Origin: an uncultured Campylobacterota bacterium
GTDB lineage: Bacteria > Campylobacterota > Campylobacteria > Campylobacterales > Sulfurovaceae
Direction of reading: 5' to 3'
Assembly (NCBI GenBank): GCA_937141405.1
Contig: CAKZQQ010000005.1
Span: forward strand, 682,001 to 746,000
Length of the DNA: 64,000 nucleotides
Below are positions 48,466-58,099 of the stretch, one piece after another; the first letter of the stretch is position 1; each line of letters opens with the position of its first letter. The notes beneath the pieces were generated by a model. The model was not told the origin of the DNA and made no database searches. It was given only the letters and a program-made list of their open reading frames with translations. The translations under genes were made by a program, and so were the position numbers.

Positions 48466-51400
48466 ATGCCTAGAATATTTTTAAGAATTTTTATTTTTAT
48501 CGGCTTGTTTTTTGTCACAAGTTCTTTTGGTGCTATTTTCAAAGTAAGCGATGCCTCTATAGCTGAGGGAGATGCAGGAAGGACGTATCTTAATTTCACT
48601 ATAGAACTATATGCTACGCCGAGCTCACCATGCGATAGGAGAACAAGATATCGAGTGTATTATAAAACATACGATGGTACAGCTACAACGGGGAATAATG
48701 ACTATGAATATAAATACGGTTATTTTAGTTATCGTAATAATTGGGTCACCATTCGACCAGTCTCCGGAACGCAAACTTGTGCAACGCAAAATGTTAGTGT
48801 CATAATTAATGGCGATACCGATCTGGAAACCGATGAAACCTTTACACTTAATCTTTATAATTCTTACCATGCCAGTATTGACAATGGTACCGCAACAGGA
48901 ACCATTATCAATGACGATCAAGCACCTGCTTCAAGTTTTAGTCTTCGATACAAAGCAAACCTTATGGGGAATATGAAGGTTATCGGCAACACTGTACTAA
49001 AAGATGATAATTGGTTCTGGCATAATCAACAACAAGAATCAAACTCAGAGGTTGATCTTAGATATATAACTAATAATATTCCGGCGGGAACATTTAATGC
49101 CTCGACAGCCACATTAACCGATAATGCAATCACAAGTGATGGTGTAGCAAAGATAAAATGGGCAGGGCTTTACTGGTCTGGATATCTGCACACTTATGAT
49201 GGCTCCGATGTAAGCTATTCAACCCAATATACAGGACTCACAGATAAAACAACTATCAATAATGTAATTAACAATCATACAGTTATTTTTACAGTCAATG
49301 GAACATCCTCTAATATAAGAGGTCAAGTTTTAGGAACAAATCTTTATATGGACACTTGGAATTATGATGGAATCAATTATGCTTGTTTTGCTGATGTCAC
49401 AGCTCTTTTGCAAGATCAAGACCCAAGGGCAACTTATACAGTAGCGAATGTGCCTTCAATGGAAGGAAGGACACAGAGCGGTACCCGTGATGGTCTTGGA
49501 AATTCAGGAGCTTGGAGCTTGGTAATAGTCTATGAAAATAAATCACCGAGCGAAAAGACAAGAAATGTAACCGTATTTGACGGATATGAATCTCTTGGTG
49601 TTGTTAGAAATGTGAAAATTCCTTTAGAAGGTTTTTTAACTCCAACAAGCGGTGAAGTAGATTCTACCCTCTCTATCTTTGCAAATGAAGGTGATAGATA
49701 TATTACCGGTGATTATCTTAGTATAATCAATCAAGACAATAACACTTTTAAAGTTGATGCTGTGAGTGGGACACCAAATAGCGACGGATACACTAACTAT
49801 TTTGCTTCATATGTTACGGGTGTTCCAAGTAGAAATCCTACATACTTAAACAACAATGGTATAGATATCCAAACCAGTAATATCGGGAGTGCCAATAATG
49901 GTATAGGTGCAATTAGCAACAACCAAAACAAGGCAACGATTGAAATAGGAACAAACGGGGATTACTTTTACCCAATTTTAGCTGCTTTTGCAACTGAACT
50001 CTATAGACCTGATATATGCTATGATTTTGCCGGACTTGTCGGAGATAATATAATAGTTCCTGTTGGCGATGATAGGACTTTTAGCGTAACCGAATGGGCA
50101 TCAGGGGATCCATTTTATCTAAAAGCCTTTATACGCTCTGAAGAATCAGATTTTGCTCTTGTTAATACGAGTCTTAAAGTTGCGTTATCAGACCTTGATG
50201 ACAATAGCTTGCCTACTTCAAAATTATCATTTAGTCTAGCCAAAACTGAAGTTTCCCCAAATAGTATCAATGGATATCTTCCTGCTATTGGTATTGCAAG
50301 CGATGCATCCGGCACATTCTTTTCCATTGGGGAAGATAATTCACCAACAGGTGGAATAATTAGTGCAAATGAAAACACCTATGCGAAAGCAGCATTTAAT
50401 TTTGGAACAAGTAGCATAATTGAAGGGAAATTTGATCTAATACTCAACACTTATTTGCAACTTGACCCTAATAATCCTACTGATTTAACTCCATATACTT
50501 ATTCCACAAAAGAAGGAACACTTCAGATGTGCGGGAGAAATTATGTCTACGACCCTGTTCCTCTCTACTTTAATATTGAACGTCAAGGTAGTGACACTTA
50601 TACTGCGCCATATGATAAGTATCCTCTTTACACCCAAGTTGTTGGTAAGCCTTTTAATATAGATATAGTTAGCTACACGGGTGCACCAAGCTATACTACA
50701 GAGGTGGGAATAAATAATGTAACTGTAGATCTTGAGCTGTTTAATGCAGGAAGCTATGAAAACAATAGTACTGTAGGGTATGACTCTACATGTAGCGAAC
50801 CAAGCAATGCCGTAACAGATGGGCTATTTCGCACATTCACAGGAGATTCAAGAATTCATGTTGATGACTTTGTAAGTGATGTTGCATTAGCAAATGCTGC
50901 TTTTAGAGTATGGGTTTTAACAACAAGTAATGACGAACCAATACATCACTCTTGTACGGATCCAAGCGATGATGCTTGTTTCAAAACAGTTTATGAAGAT
51001 AACTATTTTGATGCTAATTCGAGTGATAATATTTGTCAGGATGAGTGTCTCTATGCGCCAAATGGACAATGCTATTCATGTCTTAAAAAATATTACGCTA
51101 AACCTATATGCTCAAGAGATAATTTTTCTGTTCGTCCTGATGGATTTAAAGTACGAATCTATGATGATAACGAGAGCAATGAATCAACTACCCCTGAAGA
51201 GATTATCTCAAATGGCGGGAATAATCAAGGAGTACTAGCATCCGGGTATAACTATCTACTCGGCTTACAAGCTTTGGCCTTTCCTCAAAGCGGTGAAACA
51301 TTGGCTTTTGGATACTATAATGAAAACTTTAAAATAGAAAGTTTGCAAAATGCTCCTGATAGAGATGCTATCGTACTTCAATTTAATGATAATAACACAA

Positions 51401-52782
51401 GTTGTAATGATACAAATTCTACAACATATCGTTATATTTTCCATAATGGAGCAATCGAAAGCCTCAAAGGTACAAATAAATTATTTGCATTTGATAATGT
51501 CGGCAACTATCAATTTTGGATAGATGATACAGACTGGACTAAAGTAGATCAGAAGGACTATCCATACAAAACTACATTTGGCGGAACGGTAAAATCCGAT
51601 TGTGTAGAAGGAAGTGCATCATCATCACCACCAAATATGGTTGGGTGTAGCACAAGGTCTATAGTCAGTGACAATAGTAACTTTAATAATATTAATTTAC
51701 AATTTAACCCATATGGATTTAATCTTGATAGTGTAAATATGCAAAATAGCCCAAATGCCAGTAATACTAGTTGGCTTTATACAAATAATCTTGATGAGAA
51801 TTCATCTATGGGTGTTAAATTTGATGGTAATGTCACTGCTGTTGCTAAGAATGGAGACGACCCGACAAACTACACCCCGACAAGTAACTTTGTAGTTGGG
51901 TGTGCTGCAACTAATGTCGATCTTGATCTCAACATTACGAGTACCCCAACTGCAGGTAGCATACAAGCCTTTAGCCTTAATGACGGTTCAACAACCAACA
52001 TTGGTTTAAATAATACTCTTATGGGGGTTGTTGACTCCAATGGAACACAAGCAACCATACCAGGTGCAAATTTTATAAAAGACAATAATGGATCCGCTAC
52101 AATCGATTTGCGCTACAATTATGATAGAGAAAATGATAAAGTAACAAATCCAATCTTAGCAACTTTCAATTCGCTTACAGCTTCAGCGCCCAATGCAAGT
52201 GCGCGTGCTCATATGGATAACAACAGAACGCCTGATGGTAATCGCACTTATAATGCGAGCAGAACTTTCCTAAAAGCAAGAGTATATCCAAAAAATGAAG
52301 ATAAAGTTATCGAAGTAACAGGTGCAAGTGATACGACATCACTTGCTGTGCTTGCTTATTGCGACAACAATTCTCTTGTTTCTTGTAATAGTGTCCTCAA
52401 TGATGCTCCGGAAAACTCACCGCAACTTAATTGGTATTATATGACAACTCATGATGCTGGAACTGAGGGGCTTATCATCTCTCTTGCCAGCTTGCAAGCC
52501 GGAACCAATATATCACCAAGCAACAATATACAGTTTGTTAATAATGGCTCAACTAACGGTATTACAATTGGATACGCAGGAGCTAGATCCCAAGTAGTCC
52601 AAATAGATGTAACTCCGGATGAATGGCTAAAATACCATATAGATGCTGGAAGGGATGGTTTGCCTTTCTTTAGATATAATTTCCTAACTGCTCCCGGTTG
52701 GGTGGGAGAAGGAGATACAGGAAATGTAGTCGGCACTCCGGTTGCACCTACTACTGATAGCGGAGATAGAGTATCATGGTAA
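48466..52782 (+). CDS. Large secreted MshQ-like surface protein with N-terminal Calx-beta domain
   Basis: 1438 aa. A Sec signal peptide (MPRIFLRIFIFIGLFFVTSS) is followed by a Calx-beta domain (about 26-155), with ASIAEGDAG, DGTATTGNNDYE, DLETDETFTLNLYN and ending TIINDD. The body is beta-rich and Asn/Asp/Ser-rich. A Cys cluster (about residues 828-885) precedes RDNFSVRPDGFKVRIYDD, reminiscent of the DUF6701 part of MSHA protein MshQ. The ATG of the first pseudopilin overlaps its stop by 7 nt, so it leads the cassette. A pilus-tip or pilus-exported adhesin is likely by context; homology to MshQ is a moderate inference. Confidence 0.7.
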   Translation: MPRIFLRIFIFIGLFFVTSSFGAIFKVSDASIAEGDAGRTYLNFTIELYATPSSPCDRRTRYRVYYKTYDGTATTGNNDYEYKYGYFSYRNNWVTIRPVSGTQTCATQNVSVIINGDTDLETDETFTLNLYNSYHASIDNGTATGTIINDDQAPASSFSLRYKANLMGNMKVIGNTVLKDDNWFWHNQQQESNSEVDLRYITNNIPAGTFNASTATLTDNAITSDGVAKIKWAGLYWSGYLHTYDGSDVSYSTQYTGLTDKTTINNVINNHTVIFTVNGTSSNIRGQVLGTNLYMDTWNYDGINYACFADVTALLQDQDPRATYTVANVPSMEGRTQSGTRDGLGNSGAWSLVIVYENKSPSEKTRNVTVFDGYESLGVVRNVKIPLEGFLTPTSGEVDSTLSIFANEGDRYITGDYLSIINQDNNTFKVDAVSGTPNSDGYTNYFASYVTGVPSRNPTYLNNNGIDIQTSNIGSANNGIGAISNNQNKATIEIGTNGDYFYPILAAFATELYRPDICYDFAGLVGDNIIVPVGDDRTFSVTEWASGDPFYLKAFIRSEESDFALVNTSLKVALSDLDDNSLPTSKLSFSLAKTEVSPNSINGYLPAIGIASDASGTFFSIGEDNSPTGGIISANENTYAKAAFNFGTSSIIEGKFDLILNTYLQLDPNNPTDLTPYTYSTKEGTLQMCGRNYVYDPVPLYFNIERQGSDTYTAPYDKYPLYTQVVGKPFNIDIVSYTGAPSYTTEVGINNVTVDLELFNAGSYENNSTVGYDSTCSEPSNAVTDGLFRTFTGDSRIHVDDFVSDVALANAAFRVWVLTTSNDEPIHHSCTDPSDDACFKTVYEDNYFDANSSDNICQDECLYAPNGQCYSCLKKYYAKPICSRDNFSVRPDGFKVRIYDDNESNESTTPEEIISNGGNNQGVLASGYNYLLGLQALAFPQSGETLAFGYYNENFKIESLQNAPDRDAIVLQFNDNNTSCNDTNSTTYRYIFHNGAIESLKGTNKLFAFDNVGNYQFWIDDTDWTKVDQKDYPYKTTFGGTVKSDCVEGSASSSPPNMVGCSTRSIVSDNSNFNNINLQFNPYGFNLDSVNMQNSPNASNTSWLYTNNLDENSSMGVKFDGNVTAVAKNGDDPTNYTPTSNFVVGCAATNVDLDLNITSTPTAGSIQAFSLNDGSTTNIGLNNTLMGVVDSNGTQATIPGANFIKDNNGSATIDLRYNYDRENDKVTNPILATFNSLTASAPNASARAHMDNNRTPDGNRTYNASRTFLKARVYPKNEDKVIEVTGASDTTSLAVLAYCDNNSLVSCNSVLNDAPENSPQLNWYYMTTHDAGTEGLIISLASLQAGTNISPSNNIQFVNNGSTNGITIGYAGARSQVVQIDVTPDEWLKYHIDAGRDGLPFFRYNFLTAPGWVGEGDTGNVVGTPVAPTTDSGDRVSW

Positions 52783-53456
52783 AAAAAAGAAAGGCGATAG
52801 CAATGATAGAGCTTATTATTGCTATCGTTATCATGGGGATTGCACTTTTAGCTATCCCAATGATTAATAAAGAAGCAGTTAGAAGTGGAGAAAGCGCGAT
52901 GCTACAAGAGTCTGTAGCCGCAGGTGCTTCGCAGATACAACTTATCCTCTCAAAACATTGGGATGAGCAAAATGCCGATCCTGCGTTGGGAGCTTCTATC
53001 CTAACTACTACATCCGGAAATTTTAATACTTATGGAGGACTCAATCCTGCTAGCAGAACAACTCTTAACACAAATGGCGAAGTAGTTGCGGCAAGCAACG
53101 CTCTTGGTGCTGAAGGCGGTGATCGTGATGATATCGATGATTTTAATGGTATAGCTGTTGGTTTAATAGACATTCAAGGAACAACAGCTCTACATGGTGA
53201 TTATGCAGATGAGAATATCATTATGACCACTGTTGTAGATTATGGTAATGATGGTTTTAACACAGCACAAACCATAAATGGAGTTGACCCTTTTGGTGGT
53301 GGCGCACCGACAACCAATATCAAGTTGATAACCATGACGCTTTCGCATAATGTAATTGCTCCAACAGGTATTGACTCCGTAGATAACAAAAGTGTGGTTT
53401 TATATGCATTTAGTTGCAATATTGGTAGCACTAAACCAAACATTACAGGAGATTAA
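52776..53456 (+). CDS. Minor pseudopilin, MshD-like
   Basis: 226 aa. The type III leader KRKAIA precedes a hydrophobic helix IAMIELIIAIVIMGIALLAI with Glu at +5, so prepilin peptidase should cut after Ala. The remaining domain contains DRDDIDDFNG, a segment I associate with MshD. It overlaps the large upstream protein gene by 7 nt and is followed after 3 nt by the next pseudopilin. It probably primes or caps a type IV/II-like pilus. Confidence 0.8.
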   Translation: MVKKRKAIAMIELIIAIVIMGIALLAIPMINKEAVRSGESAMLQESVAAGASQIQLILSKHWDEQNADPALGASILTTTSGNFNTYGGLNPASRTTLNTNGEVVAASNALGAEGGDRDDIDDFNGIAVGLIDIQGTTALHGDYADENIIMTTVVDYGNDGFNTAQTINGVDPFGGGAPTTNIKLITMTLSHNVIAPTGIDSVDNKSVVLYAFSCNIGSTKPNITGD

Positions 53457-53459
53457 CTA

Positions 53460-54398
53460 GTGAAACAATCGCGATTTGCTTTTTCCATGGTTGAACTTGT
53501 TTTTGTTATTGTGGTGCTTGGTATTGTAAGCTCCATCGGAGCCTCTATCATCGCTAAAGCTTTTGAAACTTATGTCATACAAAAAGCAACCTACAATGCT
53601 AGTGTGAAAACAGAGCTTGCCGCTCAAGAGATAGCTAATCGTCTTGCTAACTCTGTCCCGTGGACATTTGTTGCCAAAATACCCGGAGATCATGCCGGTC
53701 TTATTGTTTTAAAAGAGTCTCCTACCAATAACACACACACAGTACTTGAGTGGGTTGGTATCGATAATGATAGCTTTAGTGCTGTTACACCCCCTGGATG
53801 GAGTGGATATTGTGATATTAACTCTTCTAACCCTGGGCAATGTCCTACCCAGGGGAGTGATCCTGCGTTTACTACTGCAGTGATACCAAATCTCTCCGGC
53901 CCTACAGCAACCACAACATCAACCATTGCTGATAGTGCAGTTTTTTTTAAAACAGACTATTATAGCAGTGCACTTCGATACAGCCCTAGATGTATAGGTT
54001 TCGCAAATGACGGCGATACAACTTGTGCTGTCGGTGTTGCTACTTTTGTAGCCGGTCCTCCTCCGGTGATTAATTTTGATGATGCCAATCCAAAAATACG
54101 CGCTGAGCAGTACGCGCTCAGTTGGAGTGCTTACGCTTTGGTGCCGGTTTATGTTCGAACAACACCAAGCGGCACAAGACTTTATGATCTTATGCTTTTT
54201 TATGGCTATCAACCATGGGAAAATGAAACCTATAATGGTGGTGGAAGAACAGGTTCAACTCTTATTAATAATGTTTCAGCCTTTAAATTTACACAGCTTG
54301 GCAATACAATTCGATTCAAACTCTGTGTAGTGCAACAGATCGGAACAGGAGCTAGAGAACAAATAACGATCTGTAAAGAGAAGGCGGTGGTACGATGA
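53460..54398 (+). CDS. Minor pseudopilin, MshO-like
   Basis: 312 aa, GTG start at 53460. The leader MKQSRFA is followed by FSMVELVFVIVVLGIVSSIG, with the cut after Ala and Glu at +5. The order MshD-like, MshO-like, MshP-like matches Vibrio mshD-O-P. Cys pairs in the C-terminal half (CDINSSNPGQC, CIGFANDGDTTC) may form disulphides. The stop overlaps the next ATG by 4 nt. Confidence 0.82.
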   Translation: MKQSRFAFSMVELVFVIVVLGIVSSIGASIIAKAFETYVIQKATYNASVKTELAAQEIANRLANSVPWTFVAKIPGDHAGLIVLKESPTNNTHTVLEWVGIDNDSFSAVTPPGWSGYCDINSSNPGQCPTQGSDPAFTTAVIPNLSGPTATTTSTIADSAVFFKTDYYSSALRYSPRCIGFANDGDTTCAVGVATFVAGPPPVINFDDANPKIRAEQYALSWSAYALVPVYVRTTPSGTRLYDLMLFYGYQPWENETYNGGGRTGSTLINNVSAFKFTQLGNTIRFKLCVVQQIGTGAREQITICKEKAVVR

Positions 54399-54856
54399 GA
54401 AAAGCATTTTCTATGGTCACGGCGATATTTGTTATCTTAATCTTAGCAACCATTTCTGTGCTTGTGCTCAACACAGCAGGACAAATCACACAAAACACAA
54501 CACTCCAGTACCGTCAAGAGCAAGCAGCACTCCTAGCAAAAAGCTACACTGAGTTTGCTATCATGAGCTTACTCAATCATGATAAAGTTGCAACAGGTAG
54601 TTGTGTTGAGAATATAAATAGCGGCAATCTTTTAGGAGGAGCTAGTTATTCAGCAAGGGTTAGAATATATTATATAGGCAATAATCTCCCATGTACTGCA
54701 GGCAATATATTAAATGCCAACTCAATAGCTCAAAATCTTGCCGTCGGTGTTCCTTATTCTCCCGATGTTATCATTGACGTTTTTGTGAGCTATACTGATC
54801 CTCTTAACCCTGCTGAAAATATCACTTACTACCGACGATCACTCCAAAAAATTTAA
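54395..54856 (+). CDS. Minor pseudopilin, MshP/PilX-like
   Basis: 153 aa. MRKA is followed by FSMVTAIFVILILATISVLVL: same A/FSM cleavage site, but Thr replaces the conserved Glu at +5, as in GspK/PilX-type tip subunits that need no Glu5 for assembly. It carries two Cys in the C-terminal half. Last gene of the cassette, followed by a perfect hairpin. Confidence 0.8.
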   Translation: MRKAFSMVTAIFVILILATISVLVLNTAGQITQNTTLQYRQEQAALLAKSYTEFAIMSLLNHDKVATGSCVENINSGNLLGGASYSARVRIYYIGNNLPCTAGNILNANSIAQNLAVGVPYSPDVIIDVFVSYTDPLNPAENITYYRRSLQKI

Positions 54857-54875
54857 AGAGGATTTTCCTCTTTAA
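54853..54875. terminator. Hairpin at the end of the pseudopilin cassette
   Basis: TTAAAGAGGA (54853-54862) pairs perfectly with TCCTCTTTAA (54866-54875) around TTT, overlapping the stop codon. The T-tract lies on the minus strand (opposite AAAAAA at 54846-54851), so it would terminate best in the reverse direction; it could still act as a 3' end stabiliser for the cassette. Confidence 0.5.
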
Positions 54876-54966
54876 GTAGACTCTATTTATCATTCATTAA
54901 GCGAAGAGAGTTACAATTTAATATGGATAAAGTTTATCCATCGGTATTTAAATTAAAGGATGTAAT

Positions 54967-55509
54967 ATGAACAGAAGTATAGTTGGACGCCATTTTGAAC
55001 TCACAGAACCGATAAAAGATTATGCAAATAGTGCGATAGATACTTTAGATAAATATGGACTTGATATCATCTCTGCCACAACACTAGTCTCTTCCAATGA
55101 GAAGAATGGGAAAAAAGGGTTTGGCGTAGAGTTTGTCGTGAACCTCAAAGATAAAAATAGTGTAGTTATCTCCCAAAAAGACAAAGATGTCTATGCGGCG
55201 ATTGATCTTGCTATCGAGAGAGTTAAAAAGACACTAAGACGCCATGCCGATAGGATAAAAAACCATAAAATTGCAAGCTTTAAAGACCTTGGTGCCGAAG
55301 CAGAAGCGGTCGGTGAATTTATCGGCGGACTTACTGATGATCCCGAGATTGTTCCTATGGATTTGGAACTTCATAAGCCGATTGATTTTGATGAGGCGAT
55401 GGATATGCTCAAAGAGGAGAAAAAAAGACAATTTATCGTTTTCAATGACACAGAAGGCAACCTTCGGGTTATGTATAAAAGAGCTGATGGGAAATTTGGA
55501 CTCTATTAA
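54967..55509 (+). CDS. hpf: Ribosome hibernation promoting factor, long form
   Basis: 180 aa. The N-terminal S30AE domain (1-105) begins MNRSIVGRHFELTEPIKDYA and ends in the basic helix KKTLRRHADRIKNHK; the C-terminal domain (about 125-180) with ELHKPIDFDEAMDML and VMYKRADGKFGLY is the dimerisation part of long HPF, which pairs 70S ribosomes into 100S. Monocistronic with AAAGGA about seven bases before the ATG. Confidence 0.93.
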   Translation: MNRSIVGRHFELTEPIKDYANSAIDTLDKYGLDIISATTLVSSNEKNGKKGFGVEFVVNLKDKNSVVISQKDKDVYAAIDLAIERVKKTLRRHADRIKNHKIASFKDLGAEAEAVGEFIGGLTDDPEIVPMDLELHKPIDFDEAMDMLKEEKKRQFIVFNDTEGNLRVMYKRADGKFGLY

Positions 55510-55522
55510 TATCTTTAACAAT

Positions 55523-55550
55523 CAAAGGTAACCACTCAGAGTTACCTTTG
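55523..55550 (+). terminator. Hairpin downstream of hpf
   Basis: CAAAGGTAAC (55523-55532) pairs perfectly with GTTACCTTTG (55541-55550) around an 8-nt loop, 14 nt past the hpf stop. No T-tract follows. Confidence 0.5.
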
Positions 55551-55700
55551 AAATGCTATCTCTAATCATCCTAAACAAATCTAAACTCTAAAAAATCTTG
55601 ATAAATAACTCAACTCATCATTCTAAATAAACTTTTTACTTTACAAGGATACTCACATGACAAATCATTGGAATAGATAAATATAATATCTAGCCTTTTA

Positions 55701-55709
55701 TGCTATAAT
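55701..55709 (+). promoter_or_regulatory. Extended -10 promoter for der
   Basis: TGCTATAAT with TATAAT at 55704-55709, 27 nt before the der ATG, followed by GAGGA as RBS. Identical to the glnA extended -10. Confidence 0.55.
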
Positions 55710-55735
55710 CCCCTCTAAGAAAATCGAGGAAATCT

Positions 55736-57121
55736 ATGAAAAAAGTAGCCATATTAGGCCGCCCGAATGTGGGCAAAAGTTCACTCTTCAACCGTTTAGC
55801 AAAACAAAGAGATGCCATCACATCTGATGTATCAGGGACAACGCGTGATGTCAAAAAAAGAGTGGTAACGATCTCGGAGGATAGAGAATTTCAAGTTATC
55901 GACACTGGGGGGATAGATGCAGCAAGCGGTGCACTCTTCTCAAAGGTAGCAGAGCTTTCACTCAGAGCTGCCCAGAGTGCCGATGTTATACTCTACTTAG
56001 TAGATGGCAAAATGATTCCCGATGATGAAGACAAAAAACTCTTCTATAAACTCCAAGCGTTGGGTATTCCGATCGCACTTATTATCAACAAGATAGACAA
56101 TGACAAAGAAGAGCAGACAAGATTTTGGGAATTTTCATCTTTTGGTGCGAAAGATATCTTTGCTATCTCTGTAAGCCACAATAGAAAACTCAATCCTTTT
56201 TATAAATGGTTAGAGCGTTATATCCCGCCAAAAAAGCAAGGACTTTCGGCTACTGCAATCAATGAAGAGTTTGATCCACTCTATGATGAGCCAAAGAGCG
56301 AGATGATAGAAGATGACAATGAGATAAGAGTCGCTATCATCGGTAGAGTCAATACCGGTAAAAGTTCACTACTCAATGCCCTGCTTAAAGAGGAACGAAG
56401 TGTCGTAAGTGAAGTAGACGGCACAACGATTGATCCTATAGATGAAACTATAGAATACAATGAGCATATGATTACCTTTATAGACACAGCAGGCATACGA
56501 CGACGAAGTAAGATACTCGGTATCGAAAAGTATGCGCTGGCTCGAACAACAGCTATGCTAGAAAAGGCTGATATCGTACTTTTGATGATTGATGCCAGTG
56601 TAGGTGTAAGTGAGCTTGATGAGCGTGTTGCGGGGCTCATAGAAAAACATAAACTTGCTTGCTTGATTGTGCTCAATAAATGGGATATAAAGGGTGATAA
56701 AAGCTATGAAGCGGCAACCCAAGACATACGAGATGAGCTCAAATTTTTACACTACGCGCCACTCATTACTATATCGGCCAAAACAGGTCTTCGAGTCCAT
56801 AAGATACTCGATGAGATTATAAAGATATACGGTCGTTATAAAATGCGCATACCTACCTCTAAGCTCAATGATGTGATCAATGAAGCAATCAGAAGACACC
56901 ATGTCCCATCACACAATGGAGCTGTTGTACGCATAAAGTTTGCAACCCAGTATGAGACCAAACCTCCGAAGATTGCACTTATCTCAAATAGACCTGAGTT
57001 TATTCACTTTAGCTATATGAGATATCTCGCAAATTTTTTGCGTGAAAAGTTTGATTTTGAAGGCGTTCCTTTGGATATCGTAGCAAGAAAAAGAGGCGAG
57101 AGAGTCGAAGATGAAGAATAG
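55736..57121 (+). CDS. der: Ribosome biogenesis GTPase Der (EngA)
   Basis: 461 aa. Two tandem G domains with P-loops GRPNVGKSS (8-16) and GRVNTGKSS (about 203), each with DTGG/DTAG and NKxD (NKID, NKWD), then a C-terminal KH-like domain (about 370-455) for 50S binding. Der acts in late large-subunit assembly. Followed after 15 nt by trpS, probably one transcript. Confidence 0.96.
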   Translation: MKKVAILGRPNVGKSSLFNRLAKQRDAITSDVSGTTRDVKKRVVTISEDREFQVIDTGGIDAASGALFSKVAELSLRAAQSADVILYLVDGKMIPDDEDKKLFYKLQALGIPIALIINKIDNDKEEQTRFWEFSSFGAKDIFAISVSHNRKLNPFYKWLERYIPPKKQGLSATAINEEFDPLYDEPKSEMIEDDNEIRVAIIGRVNTGKSSLLNALLKEERSVVSEVDGTTIDPIDETIEYNEHMITFIDTAGIRRRSKILGIEKYALARTTAMLEKADIVLLMIDASVGVSELDERVAGLIEKHKLACLIVLNKWDIKGDKSYEAATQDIRDELKFLHYAPLITISAKTGLRVHKILDEIIKIYGRYKMRIPTSKLNDVINEAIRRHHVPSHNGAVVRIKFATQYETKPPKIALISNRPEFIHFSYMRYLANFLREKFDFEGVPLDIVARKRGERVEDEE

Positions 57122-57136
57122 AGAGGAGAGAGAAAG

Positions 57137-58099
57137 ATGAGAGTACTAACGGGTATCCAAGCAAGTGGAAAATTGCATATAGGCAACTATTTTGGAGCGA
57201 TGAAACAGATGATAGAGTTGCAAGAGAGTCATGAGCTCTTTACATTTATAGCAAACTATCACTCACTTACTAGCTCTAAAGACTCTGCACTTCTTAAACA
57301 ATACACACAAGAAGCGGCTATCGATTATCTCTCTCTTGGGATTGATCCAAACAAAACAACGTTTTGGGTGCAAAGTGATGTGCCTGAAGTCTTAGAGCTC
57401 TACTGGATACTTTCAAAATATACCCCGATGGGTCTACTAGAACGCGCTCATAGCTACAAAGATAAAGTTGCAAAAGGCATCACACCAAACCATGCACTCT
57501 TCTCGTATCCTGTCTTAATGGCGGCAGATATTCTCCTCTATGACTCCGAGCTTGTCCCTGTTGGCAAAGATCAGATCCAACACATAGAGATCACAAGAGA
57601 TATCGCGATTAAGTTCAATAATGAGCATGGCGAGATATTGACCCTGCCGGAATATAAAGTAGATGATGCTATAGCGACGATTCCCGGACTTAATGGGGAG
57701 AAGATGAGTAAAAGTTATGGCAATACAATAGATATCTTTATGGATGAAAAAGCTTTACAAAAACAGTGCAATAAGATAGTAACCTCCTCAACACCACTTG
57801 GAGAACCTTTAAAGTTTGAAGGCTGCAATCTCTATGGTATCTCATCACTCTTTCTAGATAATGCAGGCAAAAAAGAGTTGCAAGCTAGATATAAAAGCGG
57901 TAAAGAGGGGTATGGGCACCTTAAAAAATATCTCAAAGAGCTTATCTGGAGTGAATTTGAAGAGGCAAGAGCCAAGCGAGAACACTACCTCGCACACCCA
58001 CAAGAGGTAGAGGCGATACTTCAAGAGGGAGCTGAAAAAGTCAGAATAATTGCTAGAGAAAAACTAAGAATTGTAAAAGATGCTGTTGGACTTCGATAA
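57137..58099 (+). CDS. trpS: Tryptophanyl-tRNA synthetase
   Basis: 320 aa class I synthetase. GIQASGKLHIGNYFGA with the HIGH-type motif (14-17), PVGKDQIQHIE and KMSKSYGN are present. The TAA stop shares its last A with the ATG of the TRIC-like gene (TAATG), indicating coupling. It follows der. Confidence 0.97.
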   Translation: MRVLTGIQASGKLHIGNYFGAMKQMIELQESHELFTFIANYHSLTSSKDSALLKQYTQEAAIDYLSLGIDPNKTTFWVQSDVPEVLELYWILSKYTPMGLLERAHSYKDKVAKGITPNHALFSYPVLMAADILLYDSELVPVGKDQIQHIEITRDIAIKFNNEHGEILTLPEYKVDDAIATIPGLNGEKMSKSYGNTIDIFMDEKALQKQCNKIVTSSTPLGEPLKFEGCNLYGISSLFLDNAGKKELQARYKSGKEGYGHLKKYLKELIWSEFEEARAKREHYLAHPQEVEAILQEGAEKVRIIAREKLRIVKDAVGLR

